64,000 nt of DNA from Leuctra nigra (lineage: Eukaryota > Arthropoda > Insecta > Plecoptera > Leuctridae). Location of the stretch: assembly GCA_934045905.1 (NCBI GenBank), contig OW203765.1, positions 31,777,997-31,841,996 on the forward strand. Reading direction: 5' to 3'. Made by a program: the position numbers and the translations under genes. Below, piece by piece: positions 19,145-30,250 of this stretch; position 1 is the stretch's first letter, and every line of letters begins with the position of its first letter. Below the pieces are notes generated by a model that worked only from the letters and a program-made list of their open reading frames with translations, was not told the origin of the DNA and searched no databases.

Positions 19145-19991
19145 TTACTTCAATTACTACATTATTCAGAAGGCTTATAATGATACAAAAAATTTATAGA
19201 AATACATTCAAGGTGGCAGTAATTTCAGCCGCCATATTGAAAAGAGGAAGTGACTCCATAACTCGAAAACGGCTGGACCGATTGGAACGATGCTTTCGCA
19301 ATTCTTCATGGTATATCACTTTATTTATGTTTAGCATCAAACACAATTTTTCTTAGTAACCAATTCGGAAATGGCGCATTTTTTTAAAAGGAATTGGTCA
19401 TTCTTGCTTCGATATGTGTTACAAGTTGTGTAAATAAACTAAAAAATTAGTGATATCCCCATAAAAAACACTCCGTGTAAAAATACCAGCCAAGTCTCTT
19501 CAACTATAAAAAAATAGAAGAAATCTAAAAATTCAGCACTGAAAAGAAGTGATATCGAAAAATGGGCTAAGTCAAAACTTAATTTTAAAAACCAAAATAT
19601 ACTTAGCGCATCGTTTTTAAGGGCATTTTAGGTATATTATAATGTTTAGGTACATTTAATTTTTGACATGTGCTTCTTACTATTTATGTATATACGATGC
19701 GCCAAGTATATTTTGGTTTTTAAAATTAAGTTTTAACTTGGCCCATTTTTCGATATACCTTCTTTTCAGTGCTGAATTTTTAGATTTCTTCTATTTTTTT
19801 ATCGTTGAAGAGACTTGGCTGGTAGGTATTTTTACACGGAGTGTTTTTTATGGGGTACGATTTAAGTGAAAAAGTTCAGGAACTAGAAGTAACAATCACT
19901 TTTGACAGTTCTCCGTTTGTTTACATGGGCCATATTGGTATCCGCCTACTGGATGCTAGTCGTCTGCACATTACTTCTACGATCAGTCATG

Positions 19992-20103
19992 TATGATATG
20001 ATATGATATGATATGATATGATATGATATGATATTATATGATATGATATGATATGATATGATATGATATGGTATGATATGATATGATATGATATGATATG
20101 ATA
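19992..20103. repeat. (ATATG)n array, 3' tail of the LINE on the minus strand
   Basis: About 22 copies of TGATA/ATATG. The array resumes as TGATATGATATGATATG at 21041-21057, on the other side of the HLE-2 element, and passes directly into the LINE 3' end TTTATTAACAAC. Array and LINE tail are therefore one unit split by an insertion. Confidence 0.8.
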
Positions 20104-21040
20104 CTAGGAAAACGCTCAGTGTAACGCGTTGATGAGCGAGCACAGAACATGCAACATCCCCATAGTAACGATGCACGACACGGCACAAGACGATTTTCTC
20201 TGCAATTTTTCAATCTCCATAATACTCTGGATGAATAACAGATCCATTGTGTCGTGAAGTGAAGTCTTGTGACATCCCATACTAAACTCGTAAAATTACA
20301 ATTAATACTTGACTGATTGGGCTTACAATATGTAAAATTTGATATTAAGTTGGTCTTGATTACCATGCAAAATTTGAACTTAATGTGAACATTTTTATTG
20401 GCCTTCGTACTGCATCCGATTTTATGCGCTAGCTCAAAAATGCTTTCATTTTACTGTACATTGTGAATAGCTTGGCTGCTCTACAAGCCTTGCCTTGGAA
20501 CAGAAGCTTAAAGAAGGCAGGGATGACAATTTAGTATACATTTTTCAAGATTATGGAATAAAATGACCTTAAAATGACAAAACTTTTGAAAATAACGACA
20601 GATTAGACTGAAAATTGGCAAAAATACCTAAAATGTTGGTACCAATGACCACGCGAAGTTATAAGTTGATCGGTCAATCTGTTCTAGTTTAAATTTCAAA
20701 AATCACATGAAAAATTGTTTTAAATTTGAACCAATAGGAGGATTTGGCTGAAACTTTCTATGATTGGGTACAATGTTGGTTGCAATGTTTTTGCTAAATT
20801 TCAAATTGATCGAAGCAACCAATCGAAAGATAATTTTTTTTAAATTTGAACCAATCACGGGAGCCCATTCAAAAACGATCCCAGGGACCGCATAGAGTAC
20901 GTTAGTATGTGTACAAAATTTTGGATCAATTGCTTGAGCGGTTTGACCTGCGCTGTGACCACAAAAAAAAAAAAAAAAAAAAAAACACACAGAGAAAGTG
21001 CCATAAGAGTACCGTGGTGACGCTCGCTACGCTCGCTCAA
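20104..21040 (+). mobile_element. HLE-2 copy inserted in a LINE tail (937 bp)
   Basis: Starts CTAGGAAAACGCTCAGTGTA and ends CGCTACGCTCGCTCAA, with TGATA repeat on both sides. On the minus strand it begins TTGAGCGAGC and ends with a CGCTCA..TGAGCG hairpin shortly before CTAG followed by T, a Helitron-type 3' end. The interior repeats ACCAAT..GGATTTGGCTGAAAC modules and a poly-A stretch before the last 80 bp. No protein is encoded. Confidence 0.75.
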
Positions 21041-21835
21041 TGATATGATATGATATGATTTATTAACAACTTAGGAACACTGTATACATTCATTATTAGT
21101 AGTAATGTCTGAACAGATCAAATTTCCAGTGGCTGCTATGCTAGTCAGCTGAATAAAACAATATTATTACATAGGAATTAGTCACTAGGTAATTAAAGTT
21201 ACAACTATATTTTTACTGATTCAGTAATAATTTTGTCGAATGTCTTCATGCAATAGGGAAAACCTTGAACGATGTCATTTGGCAGGTTGTTCCATTGCGA
21301 ATTGCCTGGCCGAGGAGAGAATAACGTCCAGTCGTTGTCTTGAATCTGGGAAGAAACAGTTTCTTGGCGTGGTCATTCTTTCCCAGGATGCAGCCGCAGA
21401 GATGAGCTGGGCTACACTCGACCAGGCCCTTTGACCTGTCACAGTCTTGAACAGACAGCGGAGGCCAGCGCGAACTCGACGCAGCCGAAGGGGTTCCCAT
21501 GATAACCTGGCTTTGGCTTTGCTAACACTAAAGATGGGCGTGTTGGTAATTTGCACCATCTGCGGTGGTTGTTGGTCACGTGTCTCACAGCTTTGTTCTG
21601 TATACTTTCGAGTGCGGTTCTGAGATGTTCAGTATGAGGAGCCCTCCCATGCAGCGCAGCAGTATTCAACAAGTGGTCTGATCAACCACTTGTAGGCATA
21701 CTCCTTTGTCTTCGGCAAGCTTCCTTTCAGGTTCCTCATTACAAAGTGCATCTTTCTTTTAGCGTTAGCTAGCAACACTGAAATATGTTTGTACCTGGAT
21801 AAGTCATGCTGAAAATTGATCCCCAAAAATGTTGT
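21041..21835 (-). mobile_element. LINE 3' fragment (reverse transcriptase C-terminus, frameshifted)
   Basis: Minus-strand frames give pieces typical of the C-terminal end of Jockey/CR1-type reverse transcriptases: KRKMHFVMRNLKGSLPKTKE, YAYKWLIRPLVEYCCAAWEG, then TALESIQNKAVRHVTNNHRR in another frame. Frame changes show decay. The 3' untranslated end TTTATTAACAACTTAGGAAC (read on +) passes into the TGATA tail. The 5' end is truncated at a G-run near 21835. The 3' end at 28800-28904 is from the same family. Confidence 0.7.
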
Positions 21836-22687
21836 GGGGGGGGGGGGGATTGGTTATAACAAGCCGATTTTGGTTAACTTTTTATGTGTCTTATCATGTG
21901 CGCAATATTTCAGGGGAAAAAAATAAGTCTTAACTCAAATAACGACTCGTGTAGAGCAGTTTTAATAAAATTGAGGTTATTTAAAAAAAATTAACAACAA
22001 TTGTATTAAAGTGTATATGTTCAAGCTGATTATTATTTTTTATAGCACAAAACAATGGAAAAAATAGAAAATATTGTAAGTACAATATTCGTGAAAATTT
22101 TTAAGTTAAAAAATAAATATCGATTTTGACAAAACTCTTAATAAAAACCAAATTGCAGCCCAAAATTTGGTAAACTTTCGTTCATGAGTTATGCAGGTGT
22201 AACGGGTTCCTTAATAATATCGTCTAAAAACATTTTTAGAAATAATTAGCTTGGGGTTGGACCCTTTTTCGGTAAAGTGACTGGAGTAAAAGAATAAAAT
22301 TAAAAATAATCTTTATTAATTTTTGTTTTCAATTGTATGATCTGATGTAAGTTTACGATAGCAACACTGAATTAGAGATGGTGTTAACATAATTGTTAGT
22401 CTACCTAGTTATGAGCTCTCCAAGATTTGGATGGAAACGATTCAAGATCAGATAAGAAGGTGAAGGGAGGGAGTGACGACTGACGAGGAGATCATGAAAA
22501 GAGATTTAATTTCACACCGATAGATTTTCGTGTTGCTGTATAATTTTTATGGATATATATTTATCTTCATCTTTGTGAAGATGACAAAGATGAATGCCAG
22601 TAATCTTTGGCATTTTTGCAGGCCCAATGCAAATTACAAATTTGTCTTATTTGAATTTGTGATTTTTCGATTGTTTTATTATTATTA
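21836..22687. other. Unassigned intron
   Basis: AT-rich, with one G-run at its left edge. I see no repeat termini, exon or RNA. Confidence 0.4.
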
Positions 22688-25543
22688 TCTAGTGGAGCGG
22701 TCGCTCCACCCAGCCAAGTCGTACTGTACACTCACACTCACTCAACATACCGTAAATGCCTAATAAACTGAGGAGCAGACCAAACACTTTTACTGTAAGC
22801 AACAACATGGCATTTTCGGCCTACTGGATCTTAAAATTGGAAAATCTCACATTGTTGTGAAATGTCTTAATTTCGAGCTATGGCCTACCCCACCCCATAT
22901 ACCAAATTTGGGAACAACAGGTTTTGCCATTTGCGAGCTAGAGGGCCATGAAAACAGTGAAATTATACCCCTTCTTAAAGCTATCTGATGATGATGATGA
23001 TGATGATTCAGATATCAGGAAACATTGTTGACAGGGCCACAGCCTAAACGGCTAAACCGATCGATCTGAAATTTTTACCACATGTGCACTTTTGGCGTCT
23101 AATGATACCTTGCCTCTTGTGATTTTTTGTGCCGCCATTTTTAAACCGGAAGTGACGTCATATATGAAAAACGGCTGGACCGATTAGAACGAAATTAGCG
23201 CCATTCGATTTAGATGGTCATCTATATGAAGTATGTTACTTTAAAATATAATTTTCTTATATTCTAAACCCGAAGTGGCGTCATACATTTGCAATATTTA
23301 GCTTATTTCATCAAATTATACTTTAAATACACATATCATTATCTTACATTGTAACAAAGACAATACAAAATTATAATTTCAATACACAGTGTTCTCGGCC
23401 GCCATTCCTGAAACCGGAAGTGACGTCATACATCGAAAACGCCTGTACCGATTGCCACTGAACTAGCTCCTGTATATTCATTTTGCAATCTATTTGAAAA
23501 ATCAATTGGGATAAATGAATATACAAATTAACGGTACCGGAAATGGCGGCAGGAACCACTAAATGAAACCGGAAGTGACGTCATATATTGAAAACGGCAT
23601 GAGCGATTTGACGGAAATTAGCGCTATTGAATTCAGAAGGTCATTCATGAAGTATCAACTAGATAAAACTTAATTGTTTTCTTATTACCTATACCGGAAA
23701 TGACGTCATAAAAATGCTAAATGACGTCATTAATATTCTAAAGGACACTAAATTCACCACTTTATACTTTTAAATAGATATTTAGTAAACATACATTGTA
23801 AATAATTATAAATTCAAGGTTGCAGTGCTCTCGGCCGCCATTTTCTAAAACCGGAAGTGACGTCATATAACGAAAACGGCTGTACCGATTGCAACTAAAT
23901 TTTGGAATTGTGTAGGACTTATAATTATGAATTCAATACGACATTAATTTCGGCCGCCATTGTTAAAACCGGAAGTGACGTCATATATCGAAAACGGATG
24001 TACCGATTGCAACCAAATTTTAGAATTATGTCGGACTAATATAATTATGAAATAAAGACGACATTATTTTCGGCCGCCATTGTCAAAACCGGAAGTGACG
24101 TCATATATCGAAAACGGCTGTACCAATTACAACCAAATTTTGGAAATGTGTAGGACTAATAATTATGAATTAAAGACGACATTATTTTCGGCCGCCATTG
24201 TTAAAACCGAAGTGACGTCATTATCGAAAGCGGCTGTACCGATTGCAACCAAATTTTGGAAATAGTATGACTAATAATTATGAATTCAAGACGACATTAA
24301 TTTCGACCGCCATTTCAAAACCGGAAGGGACGTTATAATATATCGAAAACGGCTGGACCGATTGTAATTTCTTAGTACCTATCCTAATCGGTTGAGGCGT
24401 ATTTTTTTAAAGAAATTAGTCCTTGCTCGGACATGTGCTACAAGCTGTATGAATAAACTAACAAAAGAAGTGATATCCCAGAAAAAAACACTCCGTGTAA
24501 AAAAGGCAGCCAAGTCTCTTTACTTAAAAAAAAATCAACACCGAAAAGGAGTGATATCAAAAAAGGAGCCAAGTCAATGACATTTCCAAATATTTAATCG
24601 TATCTTTGAAATAGAAGTATAAACACCGAGAAATACTTTACAAAAGGACTTGGCGCATCGTTTTTTTAAAGACATTTTTCTATTCATAAGCATATGCCAT
24701 TTATATACAACCGTAATTTAGAATTTTTAGAATAATAGGGACACAACTTTCAATTACATATTATACCTACATACCTACTGTAAAATATTTTCTATTTGAA
24801 TATGTACGCGATGAAACTTGTTGCCCATATTTGTAATAAATATACAATAGTTATCTTCATATTATTGTTTCGTGGTCAACATAATTAAGTCTCATGCGTT
24901 ACACCTTCTCACAATGAAATACATTTCTATTAATCCACACGTTATAACAATACATTTCACAAAGTACACAGTGAAGTCACATTGAATAACTATTAAAACC
25001 ATAATAATATACTTCCATAATATAATAGTGTTCTATAAATAGTTAGTAATTATTTGACAACTTTTCATGATTTCCCTCAGTCATGATCAAATTATGAAAA
25101 GATATCCTTCTAATATCACCATATTAACAGTGCTATAAGAATATATATGAGCCCACTTCCTTGTTATTTAATTCTACCCCCCCTATTATTACTTCTATTA
25201 CAGCATGACATCTCTCTTCTATCGCCATTACAAAATTATAAAATAGCCATTACCAAAAGTAGCTTGATTCATAGATCCTGGCTCAAATAAAAAGAGGAAT
25301 ATGTACCTACTTGTTAATAATCTTTTCACTTTTAGGATAGAATGATGTCTTTAAAAAAACGATGCGCCAAGTCCTTTTGTAAAGTATTTCTCGGTGTTTA
25401 TACTTCTATTTCAAAGATACGATTAAATATTTGGAAATGTCATTGACTTGGCTCCTTTTTTGATATCACTCCTTTTCGGTGTTGATTTTTTTTTAAGTAA
25501 AGAGACTTGGCTGCCTTTTTTACACGGAGTGTTTTTTTCTGGG
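22688..25543 (+). mobile_element. HLE-1 copy D, expanded regulatory-motif array (2856 bp)
   Basis: Starts TCTAGTGGAGCGGTCGCTCC after A and ends CTGGG before T. Eleven or so modules spaced about 120-140 bp run from 23130 to 24330. The clearest are at 23132, 23400, 23563, 23832, 23946 and 24069, each with a GCCGCCATT word, ACCGGAAGT and TGACGTCA. The last four modules resemble each other most, so the array grew by tandem duplication. The 3' hairpin (24477-25543) has arms of about 180 bp and an unusually long loop of about 700 bp with no gene. Confidence 0.78.
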
Positions 25544-25634
25544 TTTCAATCTACTCCTAAAGAAGATCACTGAATAGTGGTGGTCAACTCAAGATTTCTA
25601 ATAAAATTAGTTTTGTATTGTATTATTTTTAATA
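25544..25634. other. Short spacer
   Basis: About 90 bp between HLE-1 copy D and an HLE-3 terminus; nothing recognised. Confidence 0.4.
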
Positions 25635-25860
25635 CTAGAGGGTCCCGTCATGTAAAACATGACCAATGTGCACCAGTGGGGTATGCGTAAAGAAGCATGA
25701 GTTGAGATATTTGGCAGCAGAGTGTGCGTCGTTAATAACTTTAGTTATAGATAACGTCGTTAGCATGACTCAACTGCCCAACAGAATACGAAAATGAATA
25801 ACGAAGGAAAGCAATTTAATCATAACTATTATGGAAAAGCTATTTCAAATAAATTTTCAA
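25635..25860 (-). mobile_element. HLE-3 copy 2
   Basis: On the minus strand it ends GTCATGTTTTACATGACGGG then ACCCTCTAG followed by T. The 7-bp stem GTCATGT/ACATGAC is perfect here. The body parallels 7676-7880 (GTGCGTCGTTAATA, CAACAGAATACG). A poly-A run follows at 25879. Confidence 0.6.
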
Positions 25861-26441
25861 ATGCTCACCCCAGTTTGTAAAAAAAAAAAAAAAAAAAAAC
25901 GCCAGCCATTTTGCATTGTGACGATGCATGATACATAGAGGTATGCTATCCCAGAAAGAAGGATAACTTAGTGTGTGGGGGTTGGGTTTCATTATATCTG
26001 TCTCTCTGAGGTAGAAGGGTAGACGTCCATTTTCTCAATTTTGCGTTGCACCCTTTTCCAGTAAATTTTATTTTACAAAGGAACCATTCAATCAATACTT
26101 TTCTGCTCCACACTACATAACTATCATCTTCATCTTGATCTAATACATTGGCACATGGATCAGTGAAATGCAACTTTGATTTGCGGTAACTATACATCAT
26201 GCTCTGCTGGACAAATGATTGCAAAATATTACCTACCTATACCAAAATCATTCTATGTATACAATTGAATAGGAACCATATTGTTTCAATCAATACTTTT
26301 CTGTTCTACACACTACATACTATCGTCTTAATCTTGATCTAATTCATTAATGCAACTTTGATTAATGCTAACTAGACATATACACACTAAACTAGACACT
26401 ATAGACATTATAATGCTCGAAAAATGTTGCACTGAATATTA
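25861..26441. other. Unassigned intron
   Basis: Contains a poly-A run, a segment TTTCATTATATCTGTCTCTC shared with the region near 8338, and a local repeat (CAATCAATACTTTTCTG at 26090 and 26288). A 92-codon minus-strand frame has no recognisable features. Confidence 0.4.
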
Positions 26442-27649
26442 TTGAGCGAGCGTAGCGAGCGTCACCACGGTACTCTTATGGCACTTTCTCTGTGTGTTTG
26501 TTTGTATGTTTTTTTTTTGTTTTTTTTTGTGGTCACAGCCCAGGTTAAACCGCTCAAGCAATCGATCTGAAATTTTGTACACATACTAACATACTCTATG
26601 CGGTCCCTGGGATCGTTTTTGAACGGGCTCCCGTGATTGGTTCAAATTTAAAAAAAATGATCTTTCGATTGGTTGCTTCGATCAATTTGAAATTTAGCAA
26701 AAACATTGCAACAAACATTGTACCCAATCATAAAAAGTTTTAGCCAAATCCTCCTATTGGTTTAAATTTAAAACCATTTTTCATGTGATTTTTGACATTT
26801 AAACTAGAACAGATTGACCGATCAACTTAAAACTTCGCGTGGTCATTGGTACCAACATTTTAGGTATTTTTGCCAATTTTCAGTCTAATCTGTAGTTATT
26901 TTCCAAAGTTTTGTCATTTTAAGGTCATTTTATTCCATAATCTTGAAAAATGTATACTAAATTGTCATCCCTGCCTTCTTTAAGCTTCTGTTCCAAGGCA
27001 AGGCCTGTAGAGCAGCCAAGCTATCCACAATGTACAGTTAAATGAAAGCATTTTTAAGCTAGCGCATAAAATCGGATGCAGTACGAAGGCCAAATCCTCT
27101 AATTGGTTTAGTTTAAATAATGTCTTCTGATTGGTCGATAATAAAAATGTTCACATTAAAAGACCAACTTAATATTAAATTTTACATATTGTAAGCCCAA
27201 TCAGTATGAGCCAAGATTATATGGTTTTAAAATTGCCTAAATTTCGTTTTAAATATTGGCAATTTCGTGTTTTGATGGTTTTAAGATATAATTTCTCTTA
27301 GTTTTAACACAGATAAAATAAAATCACAAAATAGAAATTTTACAAAATGTTGGATTTTAAAGCAAAATTTCGTGATTAAAAGTGATAAAACCATATAATC
27401 TTGGCTCTACCAATCAGTCAAGTATTAATTGTTATTTTACGAGTTTAGTATGGGATGTCACAAGAGATTTCTGGAGAAGGTATGTAGGTAAGACTTCAGG
27501 ACACAATGGATCAGTTATTCATCCAGAGTATTATGGAGATTGAAAAATTGCAGAGAAAATCGTCTTGTGCCGTGTCGTGCATCGTTACTATGGGGATGTT
27601 GCATGTTCTGTGCTCGCTCATCAACGCGTTACACTGAGCGTTTTCCTAG
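26442..27649 (-). mobile_element. HLE-2 copy on the minus strand, interrupted by a hAT-like MITE
   Basis: The plus strand reads TTGAGCGAGCGTAGCGAGCG at the left and ends GCGTTTTCCTAG then T at the right. It is collinear with the copy at 20104-21040 on the opposite strand, including GGTACCAACATTTT and CTTTAAGCTTCTGTTCCAAG. A 205-bp MITE is inserted at 27205. Confidence 0.75.
27205..27409. mobile_element. hAT-like MITE with 8-bp duplication CCAATCAG
   Basis: Ends TATGAGCCAAGATTATATGG and CCATATAATCTTGGCTCTA are near-perfect inverted repeats. CCAATCAG occurs at 27197-27204 and 27410-27417. The sibling HLE-2 copy near 20285-20310 has the uninterrupted site (GCCCAATCAGTCAAG on its minus strand). 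The 8-bp duplication suggests hAT; a 9-bp reading (CCAATCAGT) is equally possible. Confidence 0.7.
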
Positions 27650-28799
27650 TTATGTACTATTGACCAATGTAGATCTGACCAAACTACGACGTCATAAAAC
27701 AAAAGTCAATGTTTGGTCACAACCGAAGAGCTTGTATACACAACAAATTGAACACATGATATTATTAGAATAATGTTGAATTCGTACAGAATTTAACAGT
27801 TTTACAATCAACAAATGGCCGTTAATAATAGTATTGCTTTAAGCTATCTACTTGAATATTGTTCAGTCTTAATTAACTTCTCATTAGAGAGGAAGGGCCT
27901 TTTTAAGTTGATGAAACTATCCAGTGACAGACGCCATTAAAAAGTAAAACGCTTTGGCAACATACCTGGCAAAATATAATTTGTTTCGTTGTAGCATCTG
28001 TAATAATTGTCCAGCAAATCATCAAACATGATTTATATGATTTAAATATATTGATTGTACTATTTCAAGTGATAATTAATTAAACTAGATTAAACACGTG
28101 TGAGCTATTTCTTTGATCTTTCTAAATTTCATTTGTTTGAATGAAAAATTGTTTTTTCTAACAACCCTGGAGCAAGATTCATGGACATCATTACTGCATT
28201 CATACTAGTAGAGACGGTTGTCTCACTCCTATACCGATAACATTGACCGCAGTGAAGCCTTTTTAGACCCTGTGATTGGGGAAATCTGGGTGGCCCCGGT
28301 GATTTAAGCGACGTCTATAGCGTGAAGAGTGAACTACTTGATGACCAATCTCTGACGATGGATCAACCGCTAATTCATAGTTTACACTTGATGTGCCTGC
28401 TGGCACGCAGAACAGCTGTTATTTGACGGTATTTAATGGTTTTATAGTTTAATTGTAAATTGCTGATATAAAACAAAAGAAGATCGTGCATAGCATATAA
28501 ATGCAACGACGGCTCAATGGGTAAATTTAGCAGTTTGTTCATATTTTTACCACTAGTGCTGATATATGCTCCAGCGATGCCGGGTACCCCAATTATTTCT
28601 CATGTCGAAAAGGCTTCACGTTCATTGGTGGAGTGAGAATACCTCTGCTATAGTGTAGTGTATATCTATATATATCTCTCTGCCGTGCCTGGAGTTACCA
28701 TGGTAATACTTTTGTCTTTCATAAGGCAACGCCCACCTACATTGGTCAATTGAATAGGAACTATTAATTTAGCTCAAGGTAGCGACTCCAAATTTATTG
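27650..28799. other. Unassigned intron
   Basis: No repeat ends, exon-like blocks or RNA features identified. Composition is ordinary for the window. Confidence 0.4.
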
Positions 28800-28904
28800 T
28801 TAGAATAGAATAGAAGAGAATAGAATTTTATTAACAGCGTAGGAATACACTATGTACATTATTGACTATGGTTACATTTGGCTGCATATCGTATAGCTCA
28901 CTTA
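28800..28904 (-). mobile_element. LINE 3' end with AGAAT-type tail
   Basis: The minus strand ends in the CTATTCTATTCTCTTCTATT tail. The plus-strand word TTTTATTAACAGCGTAGGAA parallels TTTATTAACAACTTAGGAAC of the LINE at 21058. It is severely 5' truncated and followed directly by a MITE. Confidence 0.5.
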
Positions 28905-29084
28905 GGGCCGGTTTTTGTATACCTCTTGCTAAAAAAAAAAGTGCTTGATATAAGTTAGCAAGCACCTAATTAGATATTGATTTCATCCTCTAGCTAACAC
29001 TATCAAGAAGATGAAAGACGTTTGCTAACAATATCAAGAACTTTATCCAGTATCTAACTTTAGCAAGATGTACAAAACCGGCCC
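28905..29084. mobile_element. Harbinger-like MITE with TTA duplication
   Basis: Starts GGGCCGGTTTTTGTATACCT and ends AGATGTACAAAACCGGCCC. TTA lies at 28902-28904 and 29085-29087. The interior repeats CTAAC..ATCAAGAA words. GGGCC tips with TTA duplications are typical of PIF/Harbinger elements. Confidence 0.7.
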
Positions 29085-29087
29085 TTA

Positions 29088-29834
29088 CTAGCCAGTCCAT
29101 AGCGTTATTGCTCCCATTGTTGCTAGAAAAAAATCTTGTTTCTCTTCACTTCTCTTCGAAAATATACCATGCCTCAAGAGCAATATGGTCAATTGTACCA
29201 CCTAACCCGGTGGTGTTTTGCGTCTTCCAAAATGCTATTGCTCATAGATTTTGTTTTAACATTTATTAGTTTTTCAATTTACAATTCGGTTCCACAAAAC
29301 ATTCAGTGCTTTGCTGAAAATCTGGACTCTCCACTTCTTCTGCCCCTCTTGCTCCCAGAAAACGAATTCTATAAATGAGGTGCTGTGGTATGAATTAGAG
29401 AAGGCAAGGTATATGAACAGACCTGTTCTTTTCTTTTCTTACTTGTTGAGACGAGGCGATGCATATTGTTTGTCTTATTAGTAAAATCAGAGTAGCATCC
29501 TCTGTGCCAATGGGTTGGCTCTGACAGAACATTACAACAAACTGGGGAGAATACTTGATATCAAGAACTGCCTCTCTAAGTTGGAGACAATCCCTAACTC
29601 TCTCTCTCTACCCTTTTCAGAAACATTTTGCATGTCTTCTTGGCTTGCATTGCTGCAGAATATGCATTGCATGGCCGTCTCGAAAGTCTGATATGAAGAA
29701 AACAATACGACTTTTTAGTCAAACAATCCTACTTGAACCAAAATCTACTTAGCTTTAGAGCGGGCAGTGTAATTAATTACATTGTTTTGACTAGACCTAT
29801 TGAAGGCACGTGTGTTATCCGGCCTTGATTCACT
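29088..29834. other. Unassigned intron
   Basis: No gene or repeat end recognised. Open frames of 65-80 codons lack splice context and family features. Confidence 0.4.
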
Positions 29835-29842
29835 GTACTAAT

Positions 29843-30242
29843 CATAAGCGTACACGGGAGGGGGGGGGGGGGGCGCTTGCCCCCCCCCATCCCTGGTTGT
29901 CAGGAAAACATAAAATTTGTCTGTTGTTTACGTATAGTTTCATTTTGTAAACAAAAAACAAAAATAATTATAATTTCAAAGTATCAAAAAAACAAAAAAT
30001 TCCCTGCGGGGCAGGTTTGAACATGTCTCCCACCACGCCAAAGTGCCAAATTTAAAAAATATTGAAAATTTCAACAAATTACACCTCATATAACGTTTCA
30101 AAATTGATTTCAAAGTTTCAAAAAAACAAAAACGCCCTGCGGGGCAGGGTGGGGGCGCAACCCCCCCCCCCTTAACCCGTAATATATTGTTTTCCTTGCC
30201 TTGCCCCCCCCCCCCCTGGCAGAAATCCTGCGGACGCCCATA
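29843..30242. mobile_element. Non-autonomous hAT-like element (400 bp, GTACTAAT duplication)
   Basis: GTACTAAT occurs at 29835-29842 and 30243-30250. The element tips CATAAGCGTACACGGGAGG and CCTGCGGACGCCCATA are imperfect inverted repeats. Subterminal G/C runs with CTTGCCCCC and TCCCTGCGGGGCAGG also occur inside the hAT at 52975-53040, which suggests a related or shared mobilising system. There is no coding capacity. Confidence 0.7.
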
Positions 30243-30250
30243 GTACTAAT

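Larger units (their letters stand above)
17771..19855 (+). mobile_element. HLE-1 copy C, interrupted by two elements
   Basis: Starts TCTAGTGGAGCGGTCGCTCC after A and ends ATGGGG before T. The 3' hairpin is 19457-19855. It belongs to the subfamily with CACCCAGCCAAGTCGTACT. Modules with CRE/ETS sites lie near 18403-18440 and 18540-18560. A palindromic MITE (17847-18033) and a TTA-flanked element (18590-19144) are inserted. Removing both gives a sequence collinear with copies F and B. Confidence 0.78.

Noticed and set aside
19946..20366. Minus-strand frames of about 80-110 codons with Ile-Ser-Tyr-His repeats
   Set aside because: Translation of the ATATG microsatellite plus HLE-2 sequence.
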